Shown one piece after another: positions 12,342 through 12,723 of a stretch of 12,723 nt of DNA. Source of the DNA: Moraxellaceae bacterium (GTDB taxonomy: Bacteria; Pseudomonadota; Gammaproteobacteria; Pseudomonadales; Moraxellaceae). Below the pieces are notes generated by a model. That model was not told where the DNA came from. It saw only the letters and a list, made by a program, of their open reading frames with translations, and did not search any database. Positions within the stretch are counted from its first letter, which is position 1. Every line of letters starts with the position of its first letter. The translations under genes were made by a program, and so were the position numbers. The stretch spans positions 1-12,723 of the forward strand of contig JACMMY010000063.1 in NCBI GenBank assembly GCA_014378805.1, in the 5' to 3' direction.

Positions 12342-12723
12342 ATGACCATCGATCCCATAGTTGATCCTGATTTGCCACTGCTCAGAAAGCAGTTTGCAGA
12401 ATTATCATCCTTTCAGACTTTCACCTTAGACGCACACCAATTTAGCGACGGCTTACACCTTTTACAGATATGGCAATTGTGGCAAGAGATGCGCCCAGAA
12501 AACAGTAGTCGACTGCATATCATATCTAAGGAAAATAAGCCTTTATCAGCTCAAGAAGTGGCTCAAAAACTGCTAAAGTTCCCTGATTTAAGCAACTTCG
12601 CAACACGTCTATTAGCTCAATATCCACCTGCGATTTCTGGCGTTCATCGTTTGATATTTTATGATGAAAGACTGACGATTGATTTGTGGTTTGGTGATGT
12701 GCTGAAGGATTTAAACATTAAAA
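12342..12723 (+). CDS. MnmC-like protein with degenerate MnmD domain, 5' part
   Basis: The 127 codons before the window edge match the N-terminal methyltransferase (MnmD, DUF752) domain of MnmC, which finishes mnm5s2U at tRNA position 34. Clear matches are SRLHIISKENKPLSAQEV (RLHFISFEKFPL in E. coli), LLAQYPPAISGVHRL and LTIDLWFGD. Two features are odd. The first 50 or so residues of MnmC, with the DVYFS motif, are missing. The SAM-binding GFGTGLNFLTLW is replaced by QFSDGLHLLQIW, losing two of the three glycines. The methyl-transfer activity is therefore doubtful; the C-terminal FAD oxidase domain, if present, lies beyond the window. The ATG at 12342 (MTIDPIVDPDLPLLRK) has only a weak Shine-Dalgarno, and the frame is open upstream without a better start. 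Confidence 0.78.
   Translation, partial: MTIDPIVDPDLPLLRKQFAELSSFQTFTLDAHQFSDGLHLLQIWQLWQEMRPENSSRLHIISKENKPLSAQEVAQKLLKFPDLSNFATRLLAQYPPAISGVHRLIFYDERLTIDLWFGDVLKDLNIK

Noticed and set aside
1..12723. CRISPR array, tRNA, rRNA, integrase, prophage or insertion sequence genes
   Set aside because: No regularly spaced repeat series, tRNA-like cloverleaf or transposase/integrase reading frame was seen on either strand.

Overview
The window reads as chromosomal DNA of a gammaproteobacterium of the Moraxellaceae, most likely Acinetobacter or a close relative. This rests on the feel of the protein sequences, moderate AT-rich base use, and the combination of a RadC, a UPF0187/bestrophin, a YciB/YciI pair and an MnmC-like gene. 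No taxon search was possible. Most of the window is housekeeping or conserved accessory genes, with a few small, more AT-rich or decaying islands between them.

Layout, left to right. (1) The 3' part of ygfZ (plus strand, cut by the window edge) converges on a two-gene minus-strand unit: a 71-residue unknown and a small protein that resembles only domain III of elongation factor Tu. (2) A minus-strand series follows: a DUF4442 hotdog protein, a lipoprotein-type LivK-like substrate-binding protein with a clear terminator, a TrmB-like methyltransferase with an altered signature, and a YegP/UPF0339 gene broken by two in-frame stop codons. (3) coaBC, a GNAT acetyltransferase and a short-chain dehydrogenase lie head to tail on the minus strand. 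(4) radC and a bestrophin-like channel gene run divergently from coaBC on the plus strand. (5) An accessory patch from about 8978 to 9850 holds an AT-rich helical gene with a HEPN-like R-x4-H motif, then a methyltransferase relic that keeps its ribosome binding site but has an early stop codon. The relic is bracketed by two direct copies of a GTAG-headed REP-like repeat. (6) A conserved block follows: a PHP-domain RNase AM-like gene (minus) diverges from yciB, then yciI, a small signal-peptide/coiled-coil/transmembrane protein, and the start of an mnmC-like gene whose SAM-binding motif is degenerate.

Functionally the window touches Fe-S protein maintenance (YgfZ), coenzyme A synthesis (CoaBC), RNA modification and processing (TrmB-like, PHP/RNase AM-like, MnmC-like), amino-acid uptake (LivK-like) and envelope functions (YciB, bestrophin, the coiled-coil membrane protein).

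I did not find a large multi-gene defence or mobile system. The best candidates for something undescribed are the orphan EF-Tu domain III protein with its small partner, the lone HEPN-like gene beside the REP repeats, and the MnmC-like protein that appears to have lost its methyltransferase cofactor site. Two separate genes (YegP and the methyltransferase relic) are broken mainly by single-base nonsense changes, a sign of ongoing gene decay.
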